Positions 1-5,863 are shown, counted from the first letter of the stretch. The stretch is 7,126 nucleotides of DNA from Anaerolineae bacterium (GCA_028284565.1 JANQRM010000415.1:1-7126), one strand, 5' to 3'. The notes: generated from the sequence alone by a model not told the origin. A program made the numbers and translations.

Positions 1-1
1 G

Positions 2-958
2 GCAACTGGACAATTGCCCTTCAATGCCGATGATATTACCGCCTTGCTTCTCCAGCATGTCCAACAACAACCGCCTCCTCCGCGCTTGATAAACAAAGAC
101 ATTCCAACCGCATTGGAAAATGTCATTCTGAAGTCCTTAGAAAAACCGATTAATCGTCGCTACCAGTCTTGTCATGCGCTTGCGAATGCCCTGCGCGCGG
201 CGATACCAGCCACCATCGAAACCGACGAAGCCACCTTGTCGAAACGTCCGGAATGGGCGAAGACGATGAAGACAGACCGTCTGCGTGACCCCAATCGGGC
301 AACGGGGAATGCTTTGCGGATTATCATCGCGGATGACCACACGATTCTGCGTAAAACGCTCGTCAGCTTCATTGAAACCCATGATGAATTCGTCGTCGTT
401 GCAGAAGCCTCCGATGGCAACCATGCGCTGACCCAAACCTTAACCATTGAACCTGACCTACTTATTCTCGATTTGAATATGCCAAATCGCGGTGGTTTAG
501 ACATCCTTCCAGAAATCAAAGAGAAAGCTCCTAAAGTCAAGGTGTTGGTACTGACTGCGCGTGATGATGATGCCCATATTGTGCGGGCGTTGCGGGCTGG
601 GGCGAATGGCTATATCTTGAAGTCCACCGACGAGCAAGAACTCTTCGATAGCATCTACAAAGTGATGCGTGGCGATTTGGCATTGGGACGTGGTGTCGCC
701 GAGAAGATGGTGACAGGTGTTATAAGCGACCCCGAACATGCCTTAGATGATGATGAACGTACCGTGTTGCTATACATCGCGGGGGGATATGAGAATCATG
801 ATATTGCACGTCTCCTCAATGTCTCGATGAGTTCCGTCATTGAAGTGATTGCCAGTGCCATGACCAAGCTGAATGTCCGTGATCGTCATGCCGCTGCCTT
901 AAAAGCTCTCCAACAAGGCGATATTCTGCTCGACGATTTGCAGAATCTCCAAACGTAA
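2..958 (+). CDS. Ser/Thr protein kinase (C-lobe) - receiver - LuxR-type HTH fusion, 5' partial
   Basis: The frame is open from the first full codon, so the gene begins outside the window. Residues are numbered from the codon at 14. Residues 1-62 match the end of a Hanks-type kinase C-lobe: a G-x-LPF segment, LLLQHV, a run of prolines, then IPTALENVILKSLEK and RRYQS, whose Arg49 is the usual subdomain XI arginine. The N-lobe and catalytic loop lie upstream, so activity cannot be judged. After a linker of about 40 residues comes a NarL/FixJ-type receiver (about 101-216) with the acidic pair Asp107/Asp108, phosphoacceptor Asp153 in LDLNMP, Thr181 and Lys203. Residues about 245-300 form a LuxR-like HTH ending KLNVRDRHAAA. 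The inferred role is a cytoplasmic transcription regulator joining Ser/Thr kinase and aspartate phosphorelay inputs. The join is in one uninterrupted frame. Domain calls are strong; target genes are unknown. Confidence 0.85.
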   Translation, partial: ATGQLPFNADDITALLLQHVQQQPPPPRLINKDIPTALENVILKSLEKPINRRYQSCHALANALRAAIPATIETDEATLSKRPEWAKTMKTDRLRDPNRATGNALRIIIADDHTILRKTLVSFIETHDEFVVVAEASDGNHALTQTLTIEPDLLILDLNMPNRGGLDILPEIKEKAPKVKVLVLTARDDDAHIVRALRAGANGYILKSTDEQELFDSIYKVMRGDLALGRGVAEKMVTGVISDPEHALDDDERTVLLYIAGGYENHDIARLLNVSMSSVIEVIASAMTKLNVRDRHAAALKALQQGDILLDDLQNLQT

Positions 959-1003
959 ATGCTGGATTGTTATTCTCTTCTTCGAAAATTTGCATCCTAG
1001 CAT

Positions 1004-1036
1004 GGGTGGACAGTTGTCCGCCCTTACATTTTTTCC
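1004..1036 (+). terminator. Rho-independent terminator after the kinase-receiver gene
   Basis: A hairpin lies at 1004-1023: GGGTGGAC, loop AGTT, then GTCCGCCC. All eight pairs form in plus-strand RNA, one being a U-G wobble. It is followed by TTACATTTTTTCC. In minus-strand RNA the wobble becomes a C-A mismatch and no U-tract follows, so it should serve the upstream plus-strand gene. It abuts the stop codon of the convergent HEAT-repeat gene. Confidence 0.65.
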
Positions 1037-1635
1037 TGTTTACTCAAAATTTGATTCGCTTGTGGTGTATCGATATTTTGCAAGGTCTTCTTGGCGATTT
1101 GTTGGGTTTTCACATCTTCATCTTCTAGGGCAACTGCCAACGCAGTGACAGAATGTGGGTCTCGTTGACGGAAGAGCGAGTGGGTAATTCGACGACGTAA
1201 CTTCGGATTACCATGAATCATCACATCACATAAGGGTTGGACTACACGCTTATCGTCCATACCACCCAACAACATCGCCGCTAAATCTCGAATTGCTAGC
1301 GAATTGTCCTCATCCATTAAGATGGCAATCAGCGGGTCAATCAAACGTGGGTCGGTAGGGATGCTCATCAACCACGCCGTTGCCCGTCGTCGCACCCGAT
1401 TATCCGAGTCTTTGAGCATTCGGATCATTGACGGAATTGCCTCGTCATGATTTAGTTGACGCAAGGCTTGTATCGCATTGCGACGTACATCCGCGTCCTC
1501 ATCTTTTAATCGCTTAAGCAATGGATGTAGTGCGCGTTCATCTTGGATTTCCCAGAAGGCTTGGGTTGCCTCACGCCGAGTCATTACATCATCCGCTTCC
1601 AGCTGATTAAGCAAAGTATCAATGTTCGTCATCAT
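1024..1635 (-). CDS. HEAT-repeat (PBS-lyase HEAT-like) protein
   Basis: A 203-residue all-helical repeat protein. About six repeats of roughly 31 residues can be followed, for example LHPLLKRLKDEDADVRRNAI (36-55), IPSMIRMLKDSDNRVRRRAT (67-86) and IDPLIAILMDEDNSLAIRDL (99-118), with later units near 132 and 163. The recurring D-x-D-x-x-VRRxA pattern is typical of HEAT_2/PBS-lyase-type solenoids, which usually act as protein-binding scaffolds. No catalytic domain, signal peptide or membrane segment is visible, so it is probably cytoplasmic. It is the last gene of the minus-strand operon. The start ATG overlaps the preceding stop as TGATG. The codon at 1632 is an equally good start and sits better behind the AGG upstream. 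The partner is unknown; interaction with the upstream membrane proteins is only inferred from the operon. Confidence 0.85.
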   Translation of the reverse strand: MMTNIDTLLNQLEADDVMTRREATQAFWEIQDERALHPLLKRLKDEDADVRRNAIQALRQLNHDEAIPSMIRMLKDSDNRVRRRATAWLMSIPTDPRLIDPLIAILMDEDNSLAIRDLAAMLLGGMDDKRVVQPLCDVMIHGNPKLRRRITHSLFRQRDPHSVTALAVALEDEDVKTQQIAKKTLQNIDTPQANQILSKQEKM

Positions 1636-2093
1636 CAGCCTAACTTGGGAATGAATCGTCCTGTGCGAGTCATATACTCTGCATACTCCGCATAGACCGC
1701 TTGCAGGAGTGTCTCTTCATACATCGCCTTGTACGTAAAGAAACCGACCAAAAGTATCCATAACACAAACGCCAAAACATGCCCATGAAACAAACTCATC
1801 CCCAAGCAAACCGTCAGCACAGCGGTATATAGCGGATGACGGATAAAGCGATAAATCCCCGTTTGTACAAGTTGAGCTTGTTGATTTGGTGTCGGAGAGA
1901 CCTTCGGTGGTGTCCGGTTGACTCGTTGATGCTCTAATGTGCCAAGCGCGAGGATTCCCATCCCGATAACTGCCAAGAGTATCGCAATTATCCTCGCAAT
2001 CGTCGTCGCAGAAGTAGGTAGCACAAGATAAAGCAAGATATATCCCCCAAAGAGAATAAATTGTAAAGTAACAAGCAGGTTGGGTTTGGTCAT
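1635..2093 (-). CDS. Isoprenylcysteine carboxyl methyltransferase (ICMT/PEMT-like) family membrane protein
   Basis: A 152-residue integral membrane protein. Hydrophobic segments lie near residues 7-25 and 32-52, with a longer stretch at 88-120. The C-terminal half carries the family signature: TGIYRFIRHPLYT with Arg85-His86-Pro87, then YKAMYEETLL with the Glu pair at 126-127, and AEYAEYMTRTGRFIP near the end. Known ICMT/PEMT-like enzymes use S-adenosylmethionine and bind it through these motifs. Bacterial members are widespread, and most have no proven substrate, so no specific methyl acceptor is assigned. The length is normal for short bacterial members. The start ATG overlaps the stop of the upstream propeller frame as ATGA, and the stop overlaps the HEAT gene start as TGATG, so translation is probably coupled through the operon. 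Confidence 0.85.
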   Translation of the reverse strand: MTKPNLLVTLQFILFGGYILLYLVLPTSATTIARIIAILLAVIGMGILALGTLEHQRVNRTPPKVSPTPNQQAQLVQTGIYRFIRHPLYTAVLTVCLGMSLFHGHVLAFVLWILLVGFFTYKAMYEETLLQAVYAEYAEYMTRTGRFIPKLG

Positions 2094-3207
2094 TCGTTAC
2101 TCAATTCAGGTGTCCAATTATCCATATATTCTATAGCATATGGAACAGCAACTTCTATGGATTCACCCACTTCTATAGGGTCAATAGAATAGACAGGTAA
2201 CAAGTGGATACCTCCACTTAGATAGGCAAGATTCGTACCATCTCTTGACCAAACAGGATTCGTTCCATCAGCAATCAAACGAGTGTTACTCCCATCTTTG
2301 TTCATGATGTGTATCCCACGTCCGACATAAGTAATCTGCTGACTATCTGGATACCACACAGGTAACTCATCCCGAAAATCGTTGCTGGTTAGACGATGCA
2401 CAAAATTTCCATCTGTATCCATCAAATAAATTTCATAATGCCAGCTTTGTTCTAAACGATTTGGGATAAACGGGTTAAATGTTCGATCAGAGGCAAAGAC
2501 GATATAATCTCCAGTTGGCGACCAATTTGGCATGGTATCGAGACGAGGTTGCCGTGTGAGGTTACGCAGATTTGAACCGTCCGTATTCATCACATAAATA
2601 TCAAAGCGTTCTTCAATTGTGGCTTGGAAGATAATCTGTGTGCCATCAGGCGACCAAGCGGGAAACTAAAGGCAGTTCCCTCATCAAAGATTTTGGTTCT
2701 CCCTGTACCATCTTGGTTCATAATGTAAATGCCATATCCGTCGGCATTTGACACATAAGCAATTTGCGTGCCGTCCGGCGACCATGCAGGCTGGTCATCC
2801 ATAAACTCATCTTGGGTCAGCGCACAAAAATCTGTGCCATCTTCATTCACACGATAGAGATCTTTGCTGGCTTGTCTCCAAATGCGAAAGACAAATTTCC
2901 CTGCTGGTGGGTTGCTAAATTCGGTGCAAAAGGGAACTTGAGGGTTTCGGCTAGGTAAAGGTGATGGGTCTGGTGTTGCTGACATTTGTGACGATATAAA
3001 GGTGGTATTTACATATCGCGGATCAGAAGGAATATAGGTTGGGGATGCATAAATATTCTGAAATTCGATGATTGGCTCTGGTGGAGTGAGTGTTTGGATC
3101 AACAACCAACTCATAACAACGATACCCATGACAATGACAATCAGCGGAAGTGTAACTTGTCGTTGCCACCACTTCAATTGAGGTTTCCGTTTTGGTTTTT
3201 GGGTCAT
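2090..3207 (-). CDS. Membrane-anchored PD40/TolB-like beta-propeller protein, interrupted by a -1 frameshift
   Basis: This is one gene read in two frames. Frame 1 (3207 to the heptamer at 2659) gives 183 residues: a basic N-terminus, one membrane anchor (about 19-40), a Pro/Ser/Thr-rich extracytoplasmic linker (about 41-95), then WD40-like PD40 blades with QPAWSPDGTQIAYVS and IYIMNQDGTGR. After SFP183, frame 1 turns to unrelated sequence and stops at 2590. The -1 frame continues exactly as expected with AWSPDGTQIIFQ, then IYVMNTDGSNLRNLTRQ and three or four further blades, ending at 2090. Joined, the product is about 372 residues. Such propellers are usually surface or periplasmic binding domains; the ligand is unknown. 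AAAGG lies 8 nt before the ATG. The shifted-frame stop forms an ATGA overlap with the next gene, which suggests the second half is normally translated. Sequencing error, recent mutation and programmed shift cannot be separated here. Confidence 0.8.
2659..2665 (-). other. Frameshift point: slippery-type heptamer U UUC CCG
   Basis: In the frame of the upstream half the mRNA reads AGU UUC CCG, giving the X XXY YYZ pattern U UUC CCG. Slipping back one base re-pairs Phe on UUU and Pro on CCC and restores the conserved AWSPDG blade. An AGGGA (2681-2677) ends 11 nt upstream. GCUUGG (2659-2654) can pair with CCAAGC (2627-2622), but this stem starts inside the heptamer, closer than usual. The site is also a short C-run, a common place for indel errors. 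Confidence 0.4.
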
Positions 3208-3231
3208 CGCATTTACCTTTTGATTGTGCCT

Positions 3232-3237
3232 ATTATA
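3232..3237 (-). promoter_or_regulatory. Possible -10 box of the propeller/ICMT/HEAT operon
   Basis: The minus strand reads TATAAT here, 24 bases before the ATG at 3207. No convincing -35 box is seen at 16-18 bases; the best candidate has only a couple of matches. The operon's SD (AAAGG, 3216-3220) lies between this box and the start. Confidence 0.35.
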
Positions 3238-3314
3238 AACATGAAGACAAGAGAAGCCTTAGCCCTTTTTGATTCGCTCTCCCAAATGAAAGGCAATCTC
3301 GTTACAATGCGCCT

Positions 3315-4067
3315 ATGCCAACACCCTTCACGCATCTTGCCATGGCACAACGCCTCTTAAATGAGAATCGCCTTTCTGATTCAGTGTTGACGACACTGAA
3401 TACCTATCGCCCAGCCTTCTTGTTGGGCATTGTCGCGGCAGATGCGCGTGTATCCTCAGCTGTCAAACGCGAAGTCACGCATTTTTATGCCTACGACAGC
3501 CCCCTCGATGAGCATCCATGGCAAGTCATGTTTGAACAACATCCTACTTTAGAGACATCCTATGACCCTGCTCATCGCGCTTTTTTGGCTGGCTATGTCG
3601 CTCATCTGGCAACGGATGAGAGCTGGGTACTCAATTTTGTACGTCCTCACATTGTTCGTCCCGATTGGGGAGATAAGACCCGTGCTGAGAAGTTCCGCGC
3701 ATTGCATCTGGTGTTAATTCACATGGATAACCGTGACTTGCATCGAATTGAAGACTGGCAAGCCCCGACACTATCGCAAGCGAATCCAACCAACTGGCTT
3801 CCATTTTTACCCGATTCCGATTTGGCGACTTGGCGCGATTATATTGCTGGACAAATTGAGGCAGAGGGGGAATCGAAGACATTGGAAATCTTGAGTGAGC
3901 GCATCGACGTGCCAATTGAAGAACTTCGCAGTCAAATTGAATCACCTGCCATCATGCATGAACACCTATGGCAATTTGTAACGATGGAAGCGCATCATCA
4001 AGCAGAGGAAGCGGTCTATGATTTCACAGTGGAGCAAATGCAGTGCTATTGGAATGACTATACATAA
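3315..4067 (+). CDS. Zinc-dependent phospholipase C-like family protein
   Basis: A 250-residue protein beginning MPTPFTHLAMAQRLL, followed by PAFLLGIVAADARV, VTHFYAYDS and PAHRAFLAGYVAHLATDESW. This order of His and Asp residues (His7, Asp43, His56, His97, Asp101) resembles the metal-binding pattern of the zinc-dependent phospholipase C (PF00882-like) fold. Short proteins with this N-terminus are, as I recall, common in Chloroflexota. No signal peptide is visible, unlike secreted phospholipases, so the natural substrate is unproven and it may be a cytoplasmic metal-dependent hydrolase. The start at 3315 is chosen because the conserved motif begins there; an ATG at 3307 is out of frame. There is no SD close upstream: GAAAGG ends 22 bases before the start. 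Eleven bases separate it from the next gene, suggesting an operon with the two ABM genes. Confidence 0.6.
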   Translation: MPTPFTHLAMAQRLLNENRLSDSVLTTLNTYRPAFLLGIVAADARVSSAVKREVTHFYAYDSPLDEHPWQVMFEQHPTLETSYDPAHRAFLAGYVAHLATDESWVLNFVRPHIVRPDWGDKTRAEKFRALHLVLIHMDNRDLHRIEDWQAPTLSQANPTNWLPFLPDSDLATWRDYIAGQIEAEGESKTLEILSERIDVPIEELRSQIESPAIMHEHLWQFVTMEAHHQAEEAVYDFTVEQMQCYWNDYT

Positions 4068-4078
4068 GGGGCTGAGAA

Positions 4079-4363
4079 ATGATATTAATTACCATGCAAG
4101 CAAAAGTTAAACCCGAACATAAAGACGAAGCCATTGAAGCCGCACTTCAGATGCAAGTGGCAACTGAAGGGGAAGCCGGCTGTATTCAGTATCGCTTTTG
4201 GCACGACCTTGAAGACCCCAACTTAATCATGTTATTAGAAGAGTGGGAAACCCAAGACGCACTGGATGCTCATTATCGAACCACGCATCGTGAGCATTTT
4301 GTCCAGCTCTTGCCTAAACTCTTAGCAACGGAGACCTTGGTCTCAAGATACAATATTGATTAA
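4079..4363 (+). CDS. Antibiotic biosynthesis monooxygenase (ABM) domain protein, copy 1
   Basis: A 94-residue protein occupying a single ABM/YgiN-like dimeric alpha-beta barrel domain (PF03992 type). Visible family marks are the N-terminal strand MILITMQAKVKPEH, the central EAGCIQYRFWHDLEDPN, the strand IMLLEEWETQDALDAH, and HREHFVQLLP. Family members are cofactor-free oxygenases acting on quinone-like or aromatic substrates, or haem-degrading enzymes; many small bacterial members have no known substrate. No signal peptide, so cytoplasmic. The SD AAGGGG (4066-4071) overlaps the end of the upstream stop codon and lies 7 bases before the ATG. The next gene is a close paralogue, so a heteromeric barrel is conceivable but only inferred. 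Confidence 0.85.
   Translation: MILITMQAKVKPEHKDEAIEAALQMQVATEGEAGCIQYRFWHDLEDPNLIMLLEEWETQDALDAHYRTTHREHFVQLLPKLLATETLVSRYNID
4331..4344. repeat. 14-bp perfect palindrome inside the first ABM gene
   Basis: GAGACC-TT-GGTCTC is a perfect inverted repeat near the end of the ABM copy 1 reading frame. A run of six T (4364-4369) follows the stop codon, about 19 bases after the palindrome. This is too far for a standard intrinsic terminator, but the hairpin could still affect mRNA stability between the two ABM genes. Confidence 0.3.
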
Positions 4364-4373
4364 TTTTTTGGAT

Positions 4374-4377
4374 GGAG
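4374..4377 (+). promoter_or_regulatory. Shine-Dalgarno setting the start of ABM copy 2
   Basis: GGAG lies 6 bases before the ATG at 4384. It overlaps the possible earlier ATG at 4372, which itself has no SD. This decides in favour of the start at 4384, which also lines up residue by residue with copy 1. Confidence 0.7.
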
Positions 4378-4383
4378 AAAGCA

Positions 4384-4677
4384 ATGATTGTTATCAGTGG
4401 GCAGACTCGAATAAAACCAGACAAGCTAAATGAAGCCATTCAAGTGTTCATTCAGATGCAGACCGCTTCGCAAGCAGAGGTGGGGTGTACACATTATCGC
4501 TTCTCACAAGATTTAGAAGACCCAGCAGTAATTCATTTATTTGAGGAATGGGAATCTCAAGAGGCACTTGACGCGCACGGACAAACCCCACATATGGCAC
4601 AGTTTCGAGAGGAATTACCCGATGTTCAGGCAGAAAGATTTACGATATGGCGGTATACAGCGACCTCGATAACTTAA
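4384..4677 (+). CDS. Antibiotic biosynthesis monooxygenase (ABM) domain protein, copy 2
   Basis: From the ATG at 4384 the product is 97 residues. An in-frame ATG at 4372 would add only MEKA and lacks an SD. It aligns without gaps to copy 1 over about 90 residues; by hand count about 44 positions are identical, including VGCTHYRF/AGCIQYRF, DLEDP and EEWES/EEWET followed by ALDAH. The two are therefore a tandem duplication that has diverged substantially. Fold and possible chemistry are as for copy 1: a small cofactor-independent monooxygenase-type barrel with no known substrate. The C-terminal third is the most divergent part, and the end (WRYTATSIT) differs from copy 1. The stop codon TAA overlaps the stop codon of the convergent FHA gene within a shared TTAA at 4674-4677. 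Confidence 0.85.
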   Translation: MIVISGQTRIKPDKLNEAIQVFIQMQTASQAEVGCTHYRFSQDLEDPAVIHLFEEWESQEALDAHGQTPHMAQFREELPDVQAERFTIWRYTATSIT

Positions 4678-5123
4678 TCAACATCATAGGCAAAAGCAAC
4701 CATGATGGTCAATTTGCCCAGCGTGATTTTGTCACCATGATTGAGGAAGACCTCTTTTGATGCACTCAGACGGTGACCATTCACAGCCGTGCCATTCATA
4801 CTATGCATGTCTTTAAGCGTGACGCGATTGTTCACGGTGAGGATCATGGCATGCACATGCGACACACCATGCTTGTAGGCTCCAAATTTGCCTAAGTCAA
4901 CATGCACATCATGATCATGAATGCCTTCTTTGCGTCCCAAAACGAGATAGGGTTCGACAGGGACGGACAAGGCACTCGACATATCGGGCGCGATAAAGCG
5001 GATTTTGGTTGGAATGGGGTTGATGACAGCGCGAAATAGACGACTGCGTTCTGGGGCGGTTTTGGGCTTGTCTCCCAGCGGACGTGTCGGACGGGTTCTT
5101 GGAGTAGGGCTTTCGGGAAGCAT
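4674..5123 (-). CDS. FHA-domain protein with variant SHVH motif
   Basis: With the start at 5123 the product is 149 residues. Its N-terminal third is low-complexity and rich in Pro, Arg and Thr (LPESPTPRTRPTRP). The FHA domain spans about 58-145, with Gly63-Arg64, the GVSHVH segment (Ser88 and His91), DMHSMNGT (Asn110) and VNG. FHA domains bind phosphothreonine peptides. The binding Arg, Ser and Asn are present, but the common SRxH reads S-H-V-H and the usual LGSTNGT reads MHSMNGT, so it is a diverged member. No signal peptide or membrane segment, so cytoplasmic. A frame continuing up to 5237 exists, but that stretch contains a strong promoter and the ATG at 5123 has a good SD. It follows a second FHA gene of equal length and probably arose by duplication. 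Phosphorylated partners are unknown. Confidence 0.85.
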   Translation of the reverse strand: MLPESPTPRTRPTRPLGDKPKTAPERSRLFRAVINPIPTKIRFIAPDMSSALSVPVEPYLVLGRKEGIHDHDVHVDLGKFGAYKHGVSHVHAMILTVNNRVTLKDMHSMNGTAVNGHRLSASKEVFLNHGDKITLGKLTIMVAFAYDVD

Positions 5124-5130
5124 TAAGTTG

Positions 5131-5134
5131 CTCC
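5131..5134 (-). promoter_or_regulatory. Shine-Dalgarno setting the FHA gene start at 5123
   Basis: GGAG on the minus strand lies 7 bases before the ATG at 5123. Together with the promoter further upstream it argues against translation from the GTG-type or ATG-type starts nearer 5237. Confidence 0.7.
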
Positions 5135-5172
5135 GATATTCCAACAAATATAGTGAAGAAGGAATTTTATAA

Positions 5173-5201
5173 AGTATAACATAATTTAAAATTGAGGACA
5201 A
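5173..5201 (-). promoter_or_regulatory. Extended -10 sigma70-type promoter of the downstream FHA gene
   Basis: On the minus strand TTGTCC (5201-5196) is followed by a 17-base spacer and TATACT (5178-5173), with an extended TGT directly before the -10. Matches to consensus are 4/6 and 5/6. The expected transcription start is near 5166, giving an untranslated leader of about 43 bases before the ATG at 5123. The second FHA gene can therefore be expressed independently of the first. Confidence 0.65.
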
Positions 5202-5223
5202 TAAACATTTCAGTAGAGGGTTA

Positions 5224-5262
5224 ATACTAGAAGCCAACTTGCATAGCTTACAGTTCTAGTAT
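5224..5262. repeat. 9-bp perfect inverted repeat upstream of the FHA promoter
   Basis: ATACTAGAA (5224-5232) and TTCTAGTAT (5254-5262) are exact reverse complements separated by 21 bases. The centre lies about 45 bases upstream of the -35 box at 5196-5201. The arm centres are 30 bases apart, close to three helical turns, so it could be a regulator-binding site; it could also fold as a hairpin in read-through RNA from the upstream FHA gene. No poly-U follows, so a terminator role is unlikely. Confidence 0.4.
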
Positions 5263-5264
5263 AC

Positions 5265-5290
5265 GACAAATTTAGCCAGAAAATGCTAAA
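5265..5290 (-). terminator. Weak hairpin after the upstream FHA gene
   Basis: On the minus strand, shortly after the TAA at 5297, TTTAGC (5290-5285) can pair with GCTAAA (5276-5271) around an 8-base loop, followed by TTTGTC. The stem is AT-rich and the U-tract short, so termination would be partial at best. Confidence 0.3.
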
Positions 5291-5296
5291 AAATTG

Positions 5297-5746
5297 TTAA
5301 GCGTCCGCGAAGTAGACTTCCATCTTCATATCGCCCAAAACGATGGTATCGCCGTGATTGATTTCATAGACGTTATAAGGGGTTAATTTCTCTTCATTGA
5401 GGTGGGTGCCATTCGTACTGCCAAGGTCTTTGACCATGATACGACTTCCAACACGATCAATGGCGACATGATGACGCGAGATGCCATATTGGTAGGCATG
5501 GAAGGGGGTTAAGTCAATGTAATTTTCGACACCGGTATCTTGTTTTGCCCCTCTGCCGATGATAATGCTATCTGTTTTCTGGAAGAGAGGGACATCCATA
5601 ACGGTGGACTCATGAGGAATATGGAGACGCATATAATAGTGCATGTCCGTCTGCAAGATTTTGCGTCGATTTTTGTCTTCATTGACCGACTTGCCAGTGT
5701 AGATGACCAAACCTTGAGGTTGATTCGGTTGTTCCTCTTGGCTCAT
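5297..5746 (-). CDS. FHA-domain protein
   Basis: From the ATG at 5746 the product is 149 residues. AAAGG lies 8 bases upstream; an in-frame ATG at 5779 would add 11 residues but has a poorer SD. The N-terminal part is polar and charged (SQEEQPNQPQ). The FHA domain occupies about 58-147 and is canonical: Gly64-Arg65, IDLTPFHAYQYGISRHH with Ser90 and His93, DLGSTNGT with Asn112, and the final strands NHGDTIVLG. It should bind phosphothreonine on a protein partner in the cytoplasm. The DLxxFxAYxxGxS stretch is shared with the downstream FHA protein and, to my knowledge, is typical of Chloroflexota FHA proteins. It is transcribed divergently from the ECF sigma factor gene, which suggests, but does not prove, a joint signalling role. 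Confidence 0.9.
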   Translation of the reverse strand: MSQEEQPNQPQGLVIYTGKSVNEDKNRRKILQTDMHYYMRLHIPHESTVMDVPLFQKTDSIIIGRGAKQDTGVENYIDLTPFHAYQYGISRHHVAIDRVGSRIMVKDLGSTNGTHLNEEKLTPYNVYEINHGDTIVLGDMKMEVYFADA

Positions 5747-5863
5747 CCCATAGACCTTTGTTTGTTTCAACACATCCATATTCACTCTATCATAATAGCA
5801 CAATTCGATTCTGAATAGTTGCTTGAGGTGCAACAGTATACTATTTTACCCTCATTGTAACGT

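Noticed and set aside
14..16. TTG at 14 as the start of the kinase-receiver gene
   Set aside because: The codons before it are open and fit the kinase fold (the G-x-LPF segment begins upstream), so the true start lies outside the window.
2588..2593. GTG/ATG at 2593 and 2590 as the start of a separate downstream propeller gene
   Set aside because: The 23 codons before it in the same frame encode a conserved propeller blade continuous with the upstream half, so it is the second part of one interrupted gene. Restart there is kept only as an option.
3094..3360. Plus-strand reading frame opposite the start of the propeller gene
   Set aside because: It is antisense to a membrane-anchor coding region, overlaps the phospholipase-C-like gene in another frame and has no family resemblance.
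3631..3945. Minus-strand frame inside the phospholipase-C-like gene
   Set aside because: It lies wholly antisense to a gene with recognisable motifs, without an SD or family features.
4331..4369. Palindrome plus T-run after ABM copy 1 as an intrinsic terminator
   Set aside because: About 19 bases separate hairpin and T-run, whereas intrinsic terminators need the T-run directly after the stem.
5124..5237. 38-residue N-terminal extension of the downstream FHA protein
   Set aside because: The stretch holds an extended -10 promoter, and the ATG at 5123 has an SD at ideal spacing. The extension reads as translated AT-rich promoter DNA.
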